Of a stretch of 64,000 nucleotides of DNA, positions 34,028-43,176 are shown piece by piece; the stretch's first letter is position 1, and every line of letters begins with the position of its first letter. Made by a program: the position numbers and the translations under genes. Origin of the DNA: Zobellella taiwanensis (lineage in GTDB: Bacteria; Pseudomonadota; Gammaproteobacteria; Enterobacterales; Aeromonadaceae). Location of the stretch: contig NZ_PXYH01000009.1 in assembly GCF_003012795.1 (NCBI RefSeq), forward strand, positions 62,001-126,000, read 5' to 3'. The notes beneath the pieces were generated by a model. It did not search any database, was not told where the DNA came from, and worked only from the letters and a program-made list of their open reading frames with translations.

Positions 34028-35938
34028 TCAGGCGCCGATCACACCGCCGTCCTTGCGGGTGACTATCATGACGCTGGAGCGGGGAGTGCTGTCGCCGCCC
34101 AGGGGGAAGTGGGAGCCGGCCAGCTCTTCGCCCGGGTGCTGGATGCCCACGAACAGGGTCTTCTGATCCGGGGTAAAGGCCAGGCCGGTGACCTCACAGG
34201 CGATGGGCCCGGTGAGGAAGCGGCGGATCTCGCCGCTGGCCGGATCGGCGCACAGCATCTGGTTGTTGCCCTGGCCGGCGAAGTCGCCTTGGTTGGAGTA
34301 GTTGCCGTCGGTCTGGATCCACAGCCGGCCGCCCTGGTCGAAACCGATGCCGTCCGGGCTGTTGAACATATTGTCGGCACTGACGTTGGCGGAGCCGGCG
34401 TAGAGGCTGTCGTTATGCACTTCGGGGTTGCCGGCCAGCACGAACAGATCCCAGTCGAACCCGGCGGCGGTGTGGCGGCCATCCGCCGGGCGCCAGCGCA
34501 CGATCTGGCCGTAGTGGTTTTCGGCGCGGGGGTTGGGGCCGTCCACCGGCTGGTTGTCCTTGGTGCCCCGGTTCTTGTTGTTGGTCAGGGTGCAGAACAC
34601 CACCGGCTCGGTGGGGTGGGCCGCGACCCACTCGGGCCTGTCCATGGTGGTGGCACCCACCTGGGTGGCGGCGAGGCGGGCGTGGATCAGCACCTCGGCC
34701 TGGCTGTTGAAGCCGTTTTCCGGGGTCAGGCCGTTCTTGCCGAAGGAGAGTTCAATCCATTCGCCCTTGCCCTTGAGTTCACCCTCGGCGCCGCTGTGGA
34801 ACTTGGCCACGTAGAGGGTGCCCTCGTCGAGCAGGTTGCGGTTGGCAGCCTGGTCGTTGGGGTTGTACTTGTGCTTGCTGACGAAGCGATAAATATGCTC
34901 GCCGCGCTCGTCATCGCCGAGATACACCACCACCTGGCCGTCCCGGTCGATCACCAGCTCGGCGTTCTCGTGCTTGAAGCGGCCGAGGGCGGTGCGCTTG
35001 ACGGGAGTGGACGAGGGATCCCTGGGGTCGATTTCCACCACCCAGCCGAAGCGGTTGGGCTCGTTGGGGTGCTTGGCCAGGTCGAAGCGCTCGTCGAAGC
35101 GGTGCCACTGGTAGCCCGCATCTTCCGCCGCCACGCCGTAGCGGGCCAGGGCAGGGGGGAGCTCGATGTCGCCGTCGGTGCCGAAGTAGCCGTTGAAGTT
35201 TTCCTCACAGGTGAGGTAGGTGCCCCAGGGGGTCATGCCGTTGGCGCAGTTGTTAAAGGTGCCGAGCGCCCGCTCGCCCTTGGGATCGGCGCCGGTCTGC
35301 AGCAGGGCGTGGCCCTTGGCCGGGCCGCTGATGGCCATGGGGGTGTTGGCGTCGATGCGGCGGTTATATTGGCCGTCCTTCTCGAAGCGCCAGCCCTCGG
35401 CCTGCTTTTTGAGGGTGATGACGGACACGCCGTGGGCGGCCTGGGCACGCTTGATGTCGTCCTCGCTCATGGCCTTGCCCTGGTGCGGGAACATCAGCTC
35501 GTAGTTGGTGTATTCGTTGTTGATGGCCAGGATGGCGGTGTTGTCGTCCACCGGGAAAAAGCTCATGCCGTCGTTGTTGTCGCCGAACTGGCCGGCCTGG
35601 TCGGCAGCGCTGTTGCCGCCGCCGTTGATGAATTCGGCCACGTTGGAAAACAGGGGATCGCCCCAGGAGATCAGGCGCTCCACCTGGTAGCCTTCCGGCA
35701 CCACTATGGTGTCCTGGGTGCTGGTCGGCACCGCCTTGAAGCCCAGCAGCGGGCTGTTGCCGGTGGCGGCGGCGATGGCGCGGGAAACCGGTGAAGCGGC
35801 GAAGAAGGCGGCGGCACCCAGGGCCGCGGCCCCGCCCAGGAAACGGCGGCGGCTCAGGCTATGCTCCACCATCTGGGTGAACTCGGGGGTCTGATGGCGC
35901 GGGTGATTGCGTTCGTCCTGCTGTTCAAACTGGCTCAT
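34028..35938 (-). CDS. phoX: PhoX-family alkaline phosphatase, Tat-exported
   Basis: A 636-residue protein of the PhoX (DUF839) family, calcium/iron-dependent phosphatases that release phosphate from organic esters in the periplasm. A Tat signal is clear: SLSRRRFLGGAAALGAAAFF (about 28-47). Family segments: GNSAADQAGQFGDNNDGMSFFP, TNYELMFP, GTYLTCEENFNGYFG with the metal-ligand CEEN, GRFKHENAELVIDRDG, and SPDGIGFDQGGRLWIQTDGNY. A PHO box lies about 70 bases upstream on the same strand, so PhoB control under phosphate starvation is expected. Length is usual for the family. Confidence 0.93.
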   Translation of the reverse strand: MSQFEQQDERNHPRHQTPEFTQMVEHSLSRRRFLGGAAALGAAAFFAASPVSRAIAAATGNSPLLGFKAVPTSTQDTIVVPEGYQVERLISWGDPLFSNVAEFINGGGNSAADQAGQFGDNNDGMSFFPVDDNTAILAINNEYTNYELMFPHQGKAMSEDDIKRAQAAHGVSVITLKKQAEGWRFEKDGQYNRRIDANTPMAISGPAKGHALLQTGADPKGERALGTFNNCANGMTPWGTYLTCEENFNGYFGTDGDIELPPALARYGVAAEDAGYQWHRFDERFDLAKHPNEPNRFGWVVEIDPRDPSSTPVKRTALGRFKHENAELVIDRDGQVVVYLGDDERGEHIYRFVSKHKYNPNDQAANRNLLDEGTLYVAKFHSGAEGELKGKGEWIELSFGKNGLTPENGFNSQAEVLIHARLAATQVGATTMDRPEWVAAHPTEPVVFCTLTNNKNRGTKDNQPVDGPNPRAENHYGQIVRWRPADGRHTAAGFDWDLFVLAGNPEVHNDSLYAGSANVSADNMFNSPDGIGFDQGGRLWIQTDGNYSNQGDFAGQGNNQMLCADPASGEIRRFLTGPIACEVTGLAFTPDQKTLFVGIQHPGEELAGSHFPLGGDSTPRSSVMIVTRKDGGVIGA

Positions 35939-36006
35939 TTTTAAATTATCCTTTGCTCACATGGGGTTAGAACGCGGCCATGGTAGAAGCCCAAGATGGC
36001 AGTTTG

Positions 36007-36024
36007 ATAACAGACAGATGACAG
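36007..36024 (-). promoter_or_regulatory. PHO box of phoX
   Basis: On the minus strand CTGTCAT, CTGT, CTGTTAT: two 7-base direct repeats 11 bases apart, one mismatch from the PhoB consensus. It lies 69-86 bases upstream of the phoX start codon. Confidence 0.8.
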
Positions 36025-36035
36025 GAAAAGGAAAG

Positions 36036-36389
36036 ATGAAAATACAGACCGCCGATACCCTGGCCAGGATCATCCTTATTGTGCAGGCCATACTGATCCC
36101 CGTGCTGGTACTGGGCAGTGGCCTGCTGATGCAGCAGGGGCTGGCCGAGGGAGGGCCGGCGCCGGCCCTGACCGGCCCCATGCTGTGGGGATTTCTGGTA
36201 CTGATAAGCCTGGCCTGGATCTGGCTGTGCCGGCGGGCCTGGTCCGGTTACCTCTCCGACGGCGGCATGCTCCGTCAATGGCCTTTCTGGGTGCTGGTGG
36301 CGGTGCAACTGCCGTCCTTCCCCCTGGGCACCCTGATGGGGGCGGGCCTGATCTTTCTTAAGATAAAGTTCCACCCGCGCCGCCAGTAA
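36036..36389 (+). CDS. Small membrane protein of unknown function
   Basis: A 117-residue protein with three predicted membrane helices (about 10-32, 47-65, 83-108) and a basic C-terminus (KIKFHPRRQ). The ATG at 36036 is preceded by AAAAGGAAAG. I do not recognise the family. It is divergent from phoX; the PHO box ends 12 bases before its start codon, which would put that box over the ribosome-binding region, so co-regulation in the same sense is unlikely. Confidence 0.65.
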   Translation: MKIQTADTLARIILIVQAILIPVLVLGSGLLMQQGLAEGGPAPALTGPMLWGFLVLISLAWIWLCRRAWSGYLSDGGMLRQWPFWVLVAVQLPSFPLGTLMGAGLIFLKIKFHPRRQ

Positions 36390-36440
36390 CAACAAGGCCC
36401 TTTGCGGGCCGCCTGCGCTCCGGGGGCGAATTAGGTCGAG

Positions 36441-36470
36441 CAAAAGAAAGCCCGGCTTGCGCCGGGCCCG
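36441..36470 (-). terminator. Rho-independent terminator after the glycine-zipper gene
   Basis: On the minus strand GCCCGGC, GCAA, GCCGGGC, followed by TTTCTTTT; seven-base-pair stem just after the stop at 36477. Confidence 0.8.
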
Positions 36471-36476
36471 GGAAGT

Positions 36477-36911
36477 TCAGTCATCCCAATGGCGGTGCTT
36501 TTTCTTCCACTTTTTCTTTTTGCCGTGATGGTAGTGATGGACTTCCCGGCGGTGGTTGTCGCCGGACCTGGCGCCCAGGGCCGAGCCGGTGGCGCCGCCG
36601 ATGCCGGCGCCAATCAATTGACCGTTGTCGCCGGCCAGGTTTTTGCCCAGCGCCGCGCCGCCCAGGGCTCCCACGGCACCACCCAGGGCGGCTTCGTTCT
36701 TGTTGCCCCGGTTGGCGGTGGCGGCACCGCCGGCGGCGCCGCCCAGGGCGGCTCCCACCAGGGCACCGGTGTCACCGCCCATCTGTTTGCCGAGCAGGGC
36801 CCCGGCGGCCCCGCCGGCGCCACCGCCGATAAGGGTATTGAGGCTTTCACCGGCCAGGGCGGGCGCGGTGCCGAGCAGCAGCAGGCTAAGGGCAAGGCTT
36901 TTGTGCAACAT
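36477..36911 (-). CDS. Exported glycine-zipper protein
   Basis: A 144-residue protein with a signal peptide (LALSLLLLGTAPALA before GESLNTL) and a body built of repeated glycine-zipper units (IGGGAGGAAGALLG, VGAALGGAAGG, LGGAVGALGGAALG, IGAGIGGATGSALG). The tail is very basic and His/Lys-rich (HHYHHGKKKKWKKKHRHW). Glycine-zipper proteins of this type insert into or line the outer membrane, but no specific role is known. The His/Lys-rich tail could bind metal or nucleic acid or polyanions; that is speculation. The start at 36911 fits the signal peptide. Confidence 0.75.
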   Translation of the reverse strand: MLHKSLALSLLLLGTAPALAGESLNTLIGGGAGGAAGALLGKQMGGDTGALVGAALGGAAGGAATANRGNKNEAALGGAVGALGGAALGKNLAGDNGQLIGAGIGGATGSALGARSGDNHRREVHHYHHGKKKKWKKKHRHWDD

Positions 36912-37099
36912 GATGAAAGGTCTCTGTCGGTTCAACTTGGGCCCAGTATACAAGGCCGCCGGAAGAGCAAAAGCGCGGCCGCCCCGGGGCCGGCTTGGCG
37001 CAGGATCGAGAATTTAATTACAACTATTTGATATTAATATGATTTTTTTGATACTTTCCGGCGGCAACGACAGTCCATGACCGACAGCTCCTGTCCGCT

Positions 37100-38206
37100 T
37101 CAGGCCTTGTATACCCACACCAGGGTGCGCAGGCCGTTCTGGCCGTAGCGGGCCAGGCGGTCGAAGCGGCTGCGCTCTATCGGCAGGTATTGTTTGTCCA
37201 CCGGGCTTTCGCCGGCATCGTCGTCGATGTCCGGATCGTGGATATAGACGAATTCCTTGTCCATGGCGCACACCAGCACCCAGTGGGGGGCCTTGCGTCC
37301 GTCCAGGTGGTAGGTGCTGATCAGCACCAGCGGCAGCCGGCCCAGGGCCAGTCCCTGCTCCAGTTGCTCCAGGCTGAAGCTGCCGTATTGGGGCCTCATG
37401 CCAAGCCCGGCCATCTGGGCCAGGAACTGTTCGTGCACCCGTTCGAGGATCAGCTTCTTGTCGGGGGTGCGCACGCTGCTGACGAACAGCGGCCCCTGCT
37501 GGTTGAGCATCAGCTCCACCTCGAAGCCGCGCCGCCTGGCGGCCAGGGCCAGACCATGGGGGCCGCAGCCGCCGTGACCCCGAGTCATGAAGATGGTGGT
37601 GGCCTCGCGCCACAGCTGCAGCTCTTCGTCGATTTCCGGCCGGTAGTCCGGGTCCAGGGCGCTCACCGCCATCATCAGCGAGGCCGGACCGCAGGTGAAT
37701 TCGGTGGTCTGACGATAATAGGGCACCGCCTTGGTGCCCGTCAGCGGGTGGTAGTGGTGAACCCGTTTCTGGTAGCGCAGGGCGCTCTGGTGATCCTCGT
37801 AATAGTCGTGGAAGACCCCGAACTGGCGGTAGCCGAGGGACTGGTAGAGGTTCTGGGCGGCGGTGTTGTCGGCGCGCACCTCCAGGCGCATGAACACGGC
37901 GCCCTTGTCCCTGGCCCCGTCCTCGGCGGCCAGCATCAGGGCGCGCCCCAGCCCCAGGCCGCGGGTGTCGGGGGCCACCGCCACCGAATAAATCCGCGCC
38001 AGGCGGGTGTTGCGGCGAAACAGTACCAGTATGTAGCCCTGGAGCTGGCCCGCTATCTCGGCCACCAGCAGCAGGTCCTGGGGATGTTCGATAAAGCGCT
38101 GGAAGCTGCGCCGGCTGATCCTGTCCTGTTCAAAGCAACGGGTCTCGAGGGCGAGCAGGGCGGTGAGTTCGGACTTGCGGGCGGGGCGGACGAGGGGTGC
38201 GGACAT
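37100..38206 (-). CDS. GNAT acetyltransferase fused to a C39-like peptidase
   Basis: A 368-residue fusion. Residues about 5-148 form a GNAT domain with the acetyl-CoA loop TRGLGLGRALML and the C-terminal NLYQSLGYRQFG. Residues about 160-368 form a C39-type papain-like peptidase domain: Cys172 in EFTCGPASLMM, His308 in APHWVLVC and Asp324 in IHDPD make a full catalytic set. C39 domains usually cut double-glycine leaders, but this branch is not fused to an ABC transporter. It is divergent (138-base gap) from a RimK-like ligase gene; the same pairing is seen in other proteobacteria and was proposed to act in peptide modification. Substrate unknown. Confidence 0.88.
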   Translation of the reverse strand: MSAPLVRPARKSELTALLALETRCFEQDRISRRSFQRFIEHPQDLLLVAEIAGQLQGYILVLFRRNTRLARIYSVAVAPDTRGLGLGRALMLAAEDGARDKGAVFMRLEVRADNTAAQNLYQSLGYRQFGVFHDYYEDHQSALRYQKRVHHYHPLTGTKAVPYYRQTTEFTCGPASLMMAVSALDPDYRPEIDEELQLWREATTIFMTRGHGGCGPHGLALAARRRGFEVELMLNQQGPLFVSSVRTPDKKLILERVHEQFLAQMAGLGMRPQYGSFSLEQLEQGLALGRLPLVLISTYHLDGRKAPHWVLVCAMDKEFVYIHDPDIDDDAGESPVDKQYLPIERSRFDRLARYGQNGLRTLVWVYKA

Positions 38207-38344
38207 GGGTCACCGGATGGGCCAGATGAATGCTTTCAACATACGTCAAAAATATTCCGCCAGCGAGCAAATTTGCATGCCCCGGGACGGGATTGGGGGT
38301 AGAGTGGAAAGCCTCCATTTTGGCAGCCAACACGGATTTTCCCC

Positions 38345-39811
38345 ATGACCCAACTGATCCTGGTGGTGGATGAACTCAGCGCCTGGGAACCCTATTTCCC
38401 TTCCGAAAACCTGGTCGACTTCGAAACCTACCTCAAGCAGGCGCCGGCCAAAAACGCGCCCCGCACCCGGGTGATCAACCTGTGCAAGACCGGCAAGTAC
38501 CTGTCCAACGGCTATTATTGTTCGCTGCTGGCGGAAGCCCGGGGCCAGCATGTGATCCCCTCGGTATCGACCCTCAACAACCTGCGCAACAAGGGCCTGT
38601 TCGCCTTCGGCTTCGACGGCGTGTCCGAGGCGCTCGACCAGTGGCTGGCCGGCGGCGAGCCGGTAAAACAGCTGAAAATCAAGAGCTACTTCGGCCACTG
38701 CCAGGTGCCGGGCCTGGCCGGCCTGTGCCGGGAGCTGTTCGAGCGGCTGCCGTGCCCCGTCATGGAGCTCGGCTTCAAAAAGCGCACCCACTGGGAGCTG
38801 ACCGGCCTGGCCACGCTGTCGCCCCGGGATCTGGCGGGGGAGGAGGAGGATCAGTTTGCCAACGCCCTCGAGGCCTATTCCCGCATCATCTGGCGCAAGC
38901 CCAGGTCGGTGAAGCGCTACCGCTACGATCTGGCCATGCTGGTCAACCCGGACGAGGAACTGCCGCCTTCCGATCCCAAGGCGCTCAAGCGCTTCGTCAA
39001 GGCGGGGGAGCGGGCCGGGGTGAACGTGGAGCTGATCACCCGCAAGGACTACCAGCGGCTGGCGGAGTACGACGGCCTCTTTATCCGCGAGACCACCGCC
39101 ATCGACCACCACACCTTTCGTTTTGCCCAGAAGGCGGAGCACGAGGGCCTGGTGGTGATCGACTCGCCCACCTCCATACTGCGCTGCGCCAACAAGATCT
39201 TCCTGGCGGAGAGTTTCGCCAAGCACGGGGTGCCCACGCCGAAGACGCTGATGGTCAACCCCAAACAGAAGGATGCCGCCGACTGGCTGGAGCGGGAGCT
39301 GGGCTACCCCCTGGTGTTGAAGATCCCCGACGGCGCCTTTTCCCGCGGGGTATACAAGGTGGCCGACAAGGCGGCCCTGGTCGATACCCTGGCCAAATTG
39401 CGCAACGCCTCGGCCCTGGTGCTGGCCCAGGAGTATTTTTTCACCGAGTTCGACTGGCGTATCGGGGTGCTCAACCACCAGCCGATCTTCGCCTGCAAAT
39501 ATTTCATGGTGAAGGGGCACTGGCAGATCTACCGCCACAACGGCGGCGGCCAGGAGGCGGACTCCGGCGGTTTCGTCACCCTGCCCACCTTCGAGGCGCC
39601 CAAGGCGGTGATCAACGCCGCTCTCAAGGCGGTCAGGCCCATCGGCGACGGCCTCTACGGGGTGGATATCAAGGAAGGCAAGGGCCGGGTGGCGGTGATC
39701 GAGGTGAACGACAATCCCAATATCGACCACGGGGTGGAGGATGCCTTTCTCAAGGACCGGCTCTACGACATGGTGATCGAGGATTTCGTACGCCGGCTGG
39801 AGGCGGATTGA
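38345..39811 (+). CDS. RimK-like ATP-grasp ligase with N-terminal RLAN domain
   Basis: A 488-residue protein. The N-terminal third (about 1-150; MTQLILVVDELSAWEPYFP, YLSNGYYCSLLAEARGQHVIP) is the domain found only ahead of a RimK-like subgroup. The C-terminal half (about 270-485) is an ATP-grasp fold: LRCANKIFLAESFAKHGVPTPKT, PLVLKIPDGAFSRGVYKV, VLAQEYFFTEFDWRIGVLN and the metal-binding VAVIEVNDNPNIDHGVED. Such enzymes join an amino acid to a carboxylate, as RimK adds glutamate to ribosomal protein S6. The divergent GNAT-C39 gene is its usual partner. The acceptor peptide or metabolite has not been identified; no small precursor gene was found nearby. Confidence 0.88.
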   Translation: MTQLILVVDELSAWEPYFPSENLVDFETYLKQAPAKNAPRTRVINLCKTGKYLSNGYYCSLLAEARGQHVIPSVSTLNNLRNKGLFAFGFDGVSEALDQWLAGGEPVKQLKIKSYFGHCQVPGLAGLCRELFERLPCPVMELGFKKRTHWELTGLATLSPRDLAGEEEDQFANALEAYSRIIWRKPRSVKRYRYDLAMLVNPDEELPPSDPKALKRFVKAGERAGVNVELITRKDYQRLAEYDGLFIRETTAIDHHTFRFAQKAEHEGLVVIDSPTSILRCANKIFLAESFAKHGVPTPKTLMVNPKQKDAADWLERELGYPLVLKIPDGAFSRGVYKVADKAALVDTLAKLRNASALVLAQEYFFTEFDWRIGVLNHQPIFACKYFMVKGHWQIYRHNGGGQEADSGGFVTLPTFEAPKAVINAALKAVRPIGDGLYGVDIKEGKGRVAVIEVNDNPNIDHGVEDAFLKDRLYDMVIEDFVRRLEAD

Positions 39812-39814
39812 GCC

Positions 39815-41896
39815 TCAGCCGCCGGCGAACCTGTCCTTGAGGTCGACCCAGAGGGCGTTGCCCTGCCAGCCCCGGATCCAGTCCGGGATGCGTTCGGCGG
39901 GCATGGGCTCGGCGATGCCGTAGCCCTGGGCGAAGCGACAGCCCAGACGCAGCAGCAGGGCCGCCAGCTCCGGGCTTTCCACCCCTTCGGCCAGCACCGG
40001 CCGGTGCACGCTGTGGGCCAGGTGCAGCATGCTGCTGACCAGGCTGAGATCGTCGCTGTTGGTCAGCATATCGCTGATCAGGCTGTGATCCAGCTTGAGC
40101 AGGTCGAGCGGCAGGCTGCGCAGGAACGACAGGGCCGACAGCCCGGTGCCGAAATCGTCCAGGGCGATGCGCACCCCCAGGCGGTGGCAGCGCTCCAGTA
40201 CCAGGGCGGCCTGCTGGGGATGGTGGAGGGCGGCCACTTCCTGCACTTCCAGCTCCAGCCGCCCGGGCGCCACCGCCGGATGGCGGGCCAGGGCCTGCTC
40301 CAGCTGGTCGGCAAAGTCGGCCTGCAGCAGGTGATCGGCGCCGATATTGAGGCTCACCTCCAGCACCAGGCCCTGGTGCTGCCAGAGATCCAGCTGGTGC
40401 AACACCTGCTCCAGAACCCAGCGGCCGAGCTGGGATTCGAAGCGGGTGCCGTTCAGCTGGGACAGAAAGGCGCCCGGCACCAGCAGGCCCTGCTGGGGAT
40501 GCTGCCAGCGCAACAGGGCTTCCAGGCCGACCAGATCGCCGTTGTGCAAATCCACCTTGGGCTGGTAATAAAGCCTGAACTGATGCAGCAGCAGCGCCTG
40601 CTCCAGTTGTTGCAACTGCAGCTGGCGGGCGTGCTGGTGCTGTTGCTGGGCCGAGTCGTAGCAGCGATAGCGGTTCTTGCCGCCCTGTTTGGCCAGGTAC
40701 ATGGCCTGGTCCGCGTGCTGCAACAACAGATCGGCCTCGACCTCGTCGTCCGGGTAAAAGGTGACGCCGATACTGGCCGACACCCGCGCCTGGCCTTCGT
40801 CCAGCCGCACCGGCTCGGCCACGGTGGCCAGCACCCTGGGCATGACCGAGGCCAGATCGTCCCCCGGCGGCAGATCGGCGAACAGCAGCACGAATTCGTC
40901 TCCGCCCAGCCGCGCCAGGGTGTCGTAGGGACGCAGTATCTGCTTGAGCCGGCGGCTGATTTCGATCAGCAACCGGTCTCCCGCCGGGTGGCCGTACTGG
41001 TCGTTGACCTGCTTGAAGCCGTCCAGATCCAGGTAGCAGACCGCCAGCCGGGTGCCGTGGCGGTGGGTGCGGGCCATGGCCTGCACCAGGCGGTCCGCCA
41101 GCAGGCGGCGGTTGGGAATGCCGGTCAGGGCGTCATACTGGGCGATGTGCTCGAGTTCGGCGTTTTCCGCCCTGAGCTGGCTGATGTCGCTGAACAGGGC
41201 CAGGTAATGGCCAACCCGGCCCTGTTCATCGCACAGGGCCGAAATGGCCAGCAATTGGGGATAGATGTCGCCGCCCTTGCGCCGGTTCCAGACCTCGCCG
41301 CGCCAGCGGCGCTGCTGTTCGAGGCTGCGCCACATCTCCCGGTAGAAGCTGTCCGGGTGGCGGCCGGAGGCGAGCAGGGCCGGGGTGCGGCCGAGCAGCT
41401 CGGCTGCCTCGTAGCCGGTGATCCGGCAGACCGCGGGGTTGGCGAGCAGGATACGGCGGCGGGCATCGGTGATCAGGATGCCGACGTCGATATTGTCGAG
41501 GATGCGCGCGGCCAGGCCGAGCTGGGTTTCGACCAGCTGGCGCCGGCGCAGGTCCTGGCCGATGAAGAGGCGGACGCCGGGCAGCTCCAGCAGGGTCCAC
41601 AGGCCCGGGCAGGAGCGGCCCTGGCTGTCCCGGGGCGACCATTGATGAAAACCGGCGGCGGGCCGGCGGCCGAGCACCTTTTTGACCGCCCGGCGGGCGG
41701 CGGGATCCGGAAACAGCAGGGCCAGGGGCGAGGGACCGGCCAACTGGCCGGCGTTCCAGCCGAGCCAGCGCGTGATTTCCCGGTTCCACAGCAGGCAGCG
41801 GCCCTGGTGATCGAAAGCGCACACCGGCAGGCTCAGTCCGGCGAGCTGTTCGGCGAAGGGGGCGAAATCCGGGGAGCTGGGGGTACGGCCGTCCAT
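39815..41896 (-). CDS. PAS-PAS-GGDEF-EAL protein
   Basis: A 693-residue cytoplasmic protein with no membrane helix. Two PAS domains (about 15-125 and 130-250; GLAARILDNIDVGILITDA, VCRITGYEAAELLGRTPAL), GGDEF (about 258-420) with intact LGGDEFVLL, and EAL (about 435-680) with LEALLRWQHPQQGLL and ALDDFGTGLSALSFL. Both active-site motifs look competent, so it may make or degrade cyclic di-GMP depending on PAS input. It is convergent with the RimK-like gene (3-base gap) and upstream of it on the minus strand lie msrA and msrB; msrB ends 12 bases before its start, so the three may form one operon. Confidence 0.9.
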   Translation of the reverse strand: MDGRTPSSPDFAPFAEQLAGLSLPVCAFDHQGRCLLWNREITRWLGWNAGQLAGPSPLALLFPDPAARRAVKKVLGRRPAAGFHQWSPRDSQGRSCPGLWTLLELPGVRLFIGQDLRRRQLVETQLGLAARILDNIDVGILITDARRRILLANPAVCRITGYEAAELLGRTPALLASGRHPDSFYREMWRSLEQQRRWRGEVWNRRKGGDIYPQLLAISALCDEQGRVGHYLALFSDISQLRAENAELEHIAQYDALTGIPNRRLLADRLVQAMARTHRHGTRLAVCYLDLDGFKQVNDQYGHPAGDRLLIEISRRLKQILRPYDTLARLGGDEFVLLFADLPPGDDLASVMPRVLATVAEPVRLDEGQARVSASIGVTFYPDDEVEADLLLQHADQAMYLAKQGGKNRYRCYDSAQQQHQHARQLQLQQLEQALLLHQFRLYYQPKVDLHNGDLVGLEALLRWQHPQQGLLVPGAFLSQLNGTRFESQLGRWVLEQVLHQLDLWQHQGLVLEVSLNIGADHLLQADFADQLEQALARHPAVAPGRLELEVQEVAALHHPQQAALVLERCHRLGVRIALDDFGTGLSALSFLRSLPLDLLKLDHSLISDMLTNSDDLSLVSSMLHLAHSVHRPVLAEGVESPELAALLLRLGCRFAQGYGIAEPMPAERIPDWIRGWQGNALWVDLKDRFAGG

Positions 41897-41908
41897 GGCT
41901 GGCTGTCC

Positions 41909-42379
41909 TCAAAGGAAGTCGGTTTCTCCGCGCCTGAGCGGGTCCGGCTTGGGGGCGCCCGCGGCACAGAAATCGAGGGAGGCCGAATTCAGGCAATAGC
42001 GCAGGCCCGTTGGCGGAGGGCCGTCGGGAAACACATGGCCCATATGGCCGTCGCAGCGGGCACAGCGGATTTCCACCCGGCGCATGCCGTGGCTGAGATC
42101 CACCAGCTCACGGATGTGATCCGGATGATAGGGTGCGTAGAAGCTGGGCCAGCCGGAGCCGGACTCGAACTTGCAGGCGGAGGAAAACAGCGGCAGGGCG
42201 CACAACCGGCACACATAGCTGCCGTCGGCATGGTTGTCGAGCAGGCCGCCGCAAAAGGGCGGTTCGGTGCCCTGGCTGAGCAGGATGTGCCGCGCCTGGG
42301 GATCGAGGCCGGCGGCCAGTTGTTCGAGTTGCTCCGGGCCGGGCGGGCTGAGGTCGTAGGGGCTCGGGGTTTGCGCCAT
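41909..42379 (-). CDS. msrB: Peptide-methionine (R)-S-oxide reductase
   Basis: A 156-residue MsrB that reduces the R form of methionine sulfoxide. Catalytic Cys129 lies in [11 protein letters not shown]; zinc ligands are the pairs Cys57/Cys60 (CRLC) and Cys106/Cys109 (CARC). The substrate loop SGSGWPSFY is intact. The start at 42379 overlaps the msrA stop by one base (TAATG), so it is translationally coupled to msrA. No signal peptide, so it acts in the cytoplasm. Confidence 0.95.
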   Translation of the reverse strand: MAQTPSPYDLSPPGPEQLEQLAAGLDPQARHILLSQGTEPPFCGGLLDNHADGSYVCRLCALPLFSSACKFESGSGWPSFYAPYHPDHIRELVDLSHGMRRVEIRCARCDGHMGHVFPDGPPPTGLRYCLNSASLDFCAAGAPKPDPLRRGETDFL

Positions 42380-42996
42380 TATTGTATTTCCTTTTTCAGC
42401 CGGTCCGGATAGTAGTGCCGGATTTTGGCCACCTTGGGTTGGGCCACGGCGGCAATATAGGGTTGGGCGGGGTTGGCCGCCGCGTAGTTCTGATGATAGT
42501 CCTCCGCCGGATAAAATGCCTCCAGCGGCTCCAGGGTGGTGACGATGGGGGCCCGGAATGCGCCTTGGCGCGCCAGCAGGGCGATATAGTCGGCGGCCAG
42601 GCGGCGTTCGTGCTCGTCCTGCCAGAAAATGGCCGAGCGGTACTGGCTGCCGATGTCGTTGCCCTGGCGGTTGAGCTGGGTGGGATCGTGGGCGATGCCG
42701 AAAAACACCTTGAGCAGGGTGGCGGGGCCGATGCGGGCGCTGTCGTAGCGCAGGCGGATCACCTCGGCATGGCCGGTGGTGCCGCTGCACACCGCCTGGT
42801 AATTGGCGGTGTCGGCGCTGCCGCCGGCATAGCCGGACACCACCTCGAGCACGCCCTCGAGCTGGCGGTAGACCGCCTCGGTACACCAGAAGCAGCCGCC
42901 GGCCAGCACCAGGGTGCGTTCGCCGCCGTTACGCAGGGCGCTGTCGTCGAGGTCGGGAAAGTCGCCGGGCAGCAGGCTCAGTACGGAATCCGTCAT
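42379..42996 (-). CDS. msrA: Peptide-methionine (S)-S-oxide reductase
   Basis: A 205-residue MsrA that repairs the S form of methionine sulfoxide. The active site is [11 protein letters not shown] with nucleophile Cys35; further family segments are [37 protein letters not shown] and [13 protein letters not shown]. It has the longer N-terminal extension of E. coli-type MsrA. Upstream gene of the msrA-msrB pair. Confidence 0.95.
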   Translation of the reverse strand: MTDSVLSLLPGDFPDLDDSALRNGGERTLVLAGGCFWCTEAVYRQLEGVLEVVSGYAGGSADTANYQAVCSGTTGHAEVIRLRYDSARIGPATLLKVFFGIAHDPTQLNRQGNDIGSQYRSAIFWQDEHERRLAADYIALLARQGAFRAPIVTTLEPLEAFYPAEDYHQNYAAANPAQPYIAAVAQPKVAKIRHYYPDRLKKEIQ

Positions 42997-43176
42997 GGTT
43001 GGGGTCTCCTCGTGGATATGAGGCTACGTTACCATAGCCGCCCGCCGGGCTGAATGGCGAAAGCGGATTGAGGTACTGATGAAAAACAGGAATAGGTTTG
43101 AGTCTTTGCTTTCGCTGTCGCAGCGTGTGCCATCCTGCTAGGCTGGGCGCCCTTTGCTTGCTAAGTTCGGATTCTC

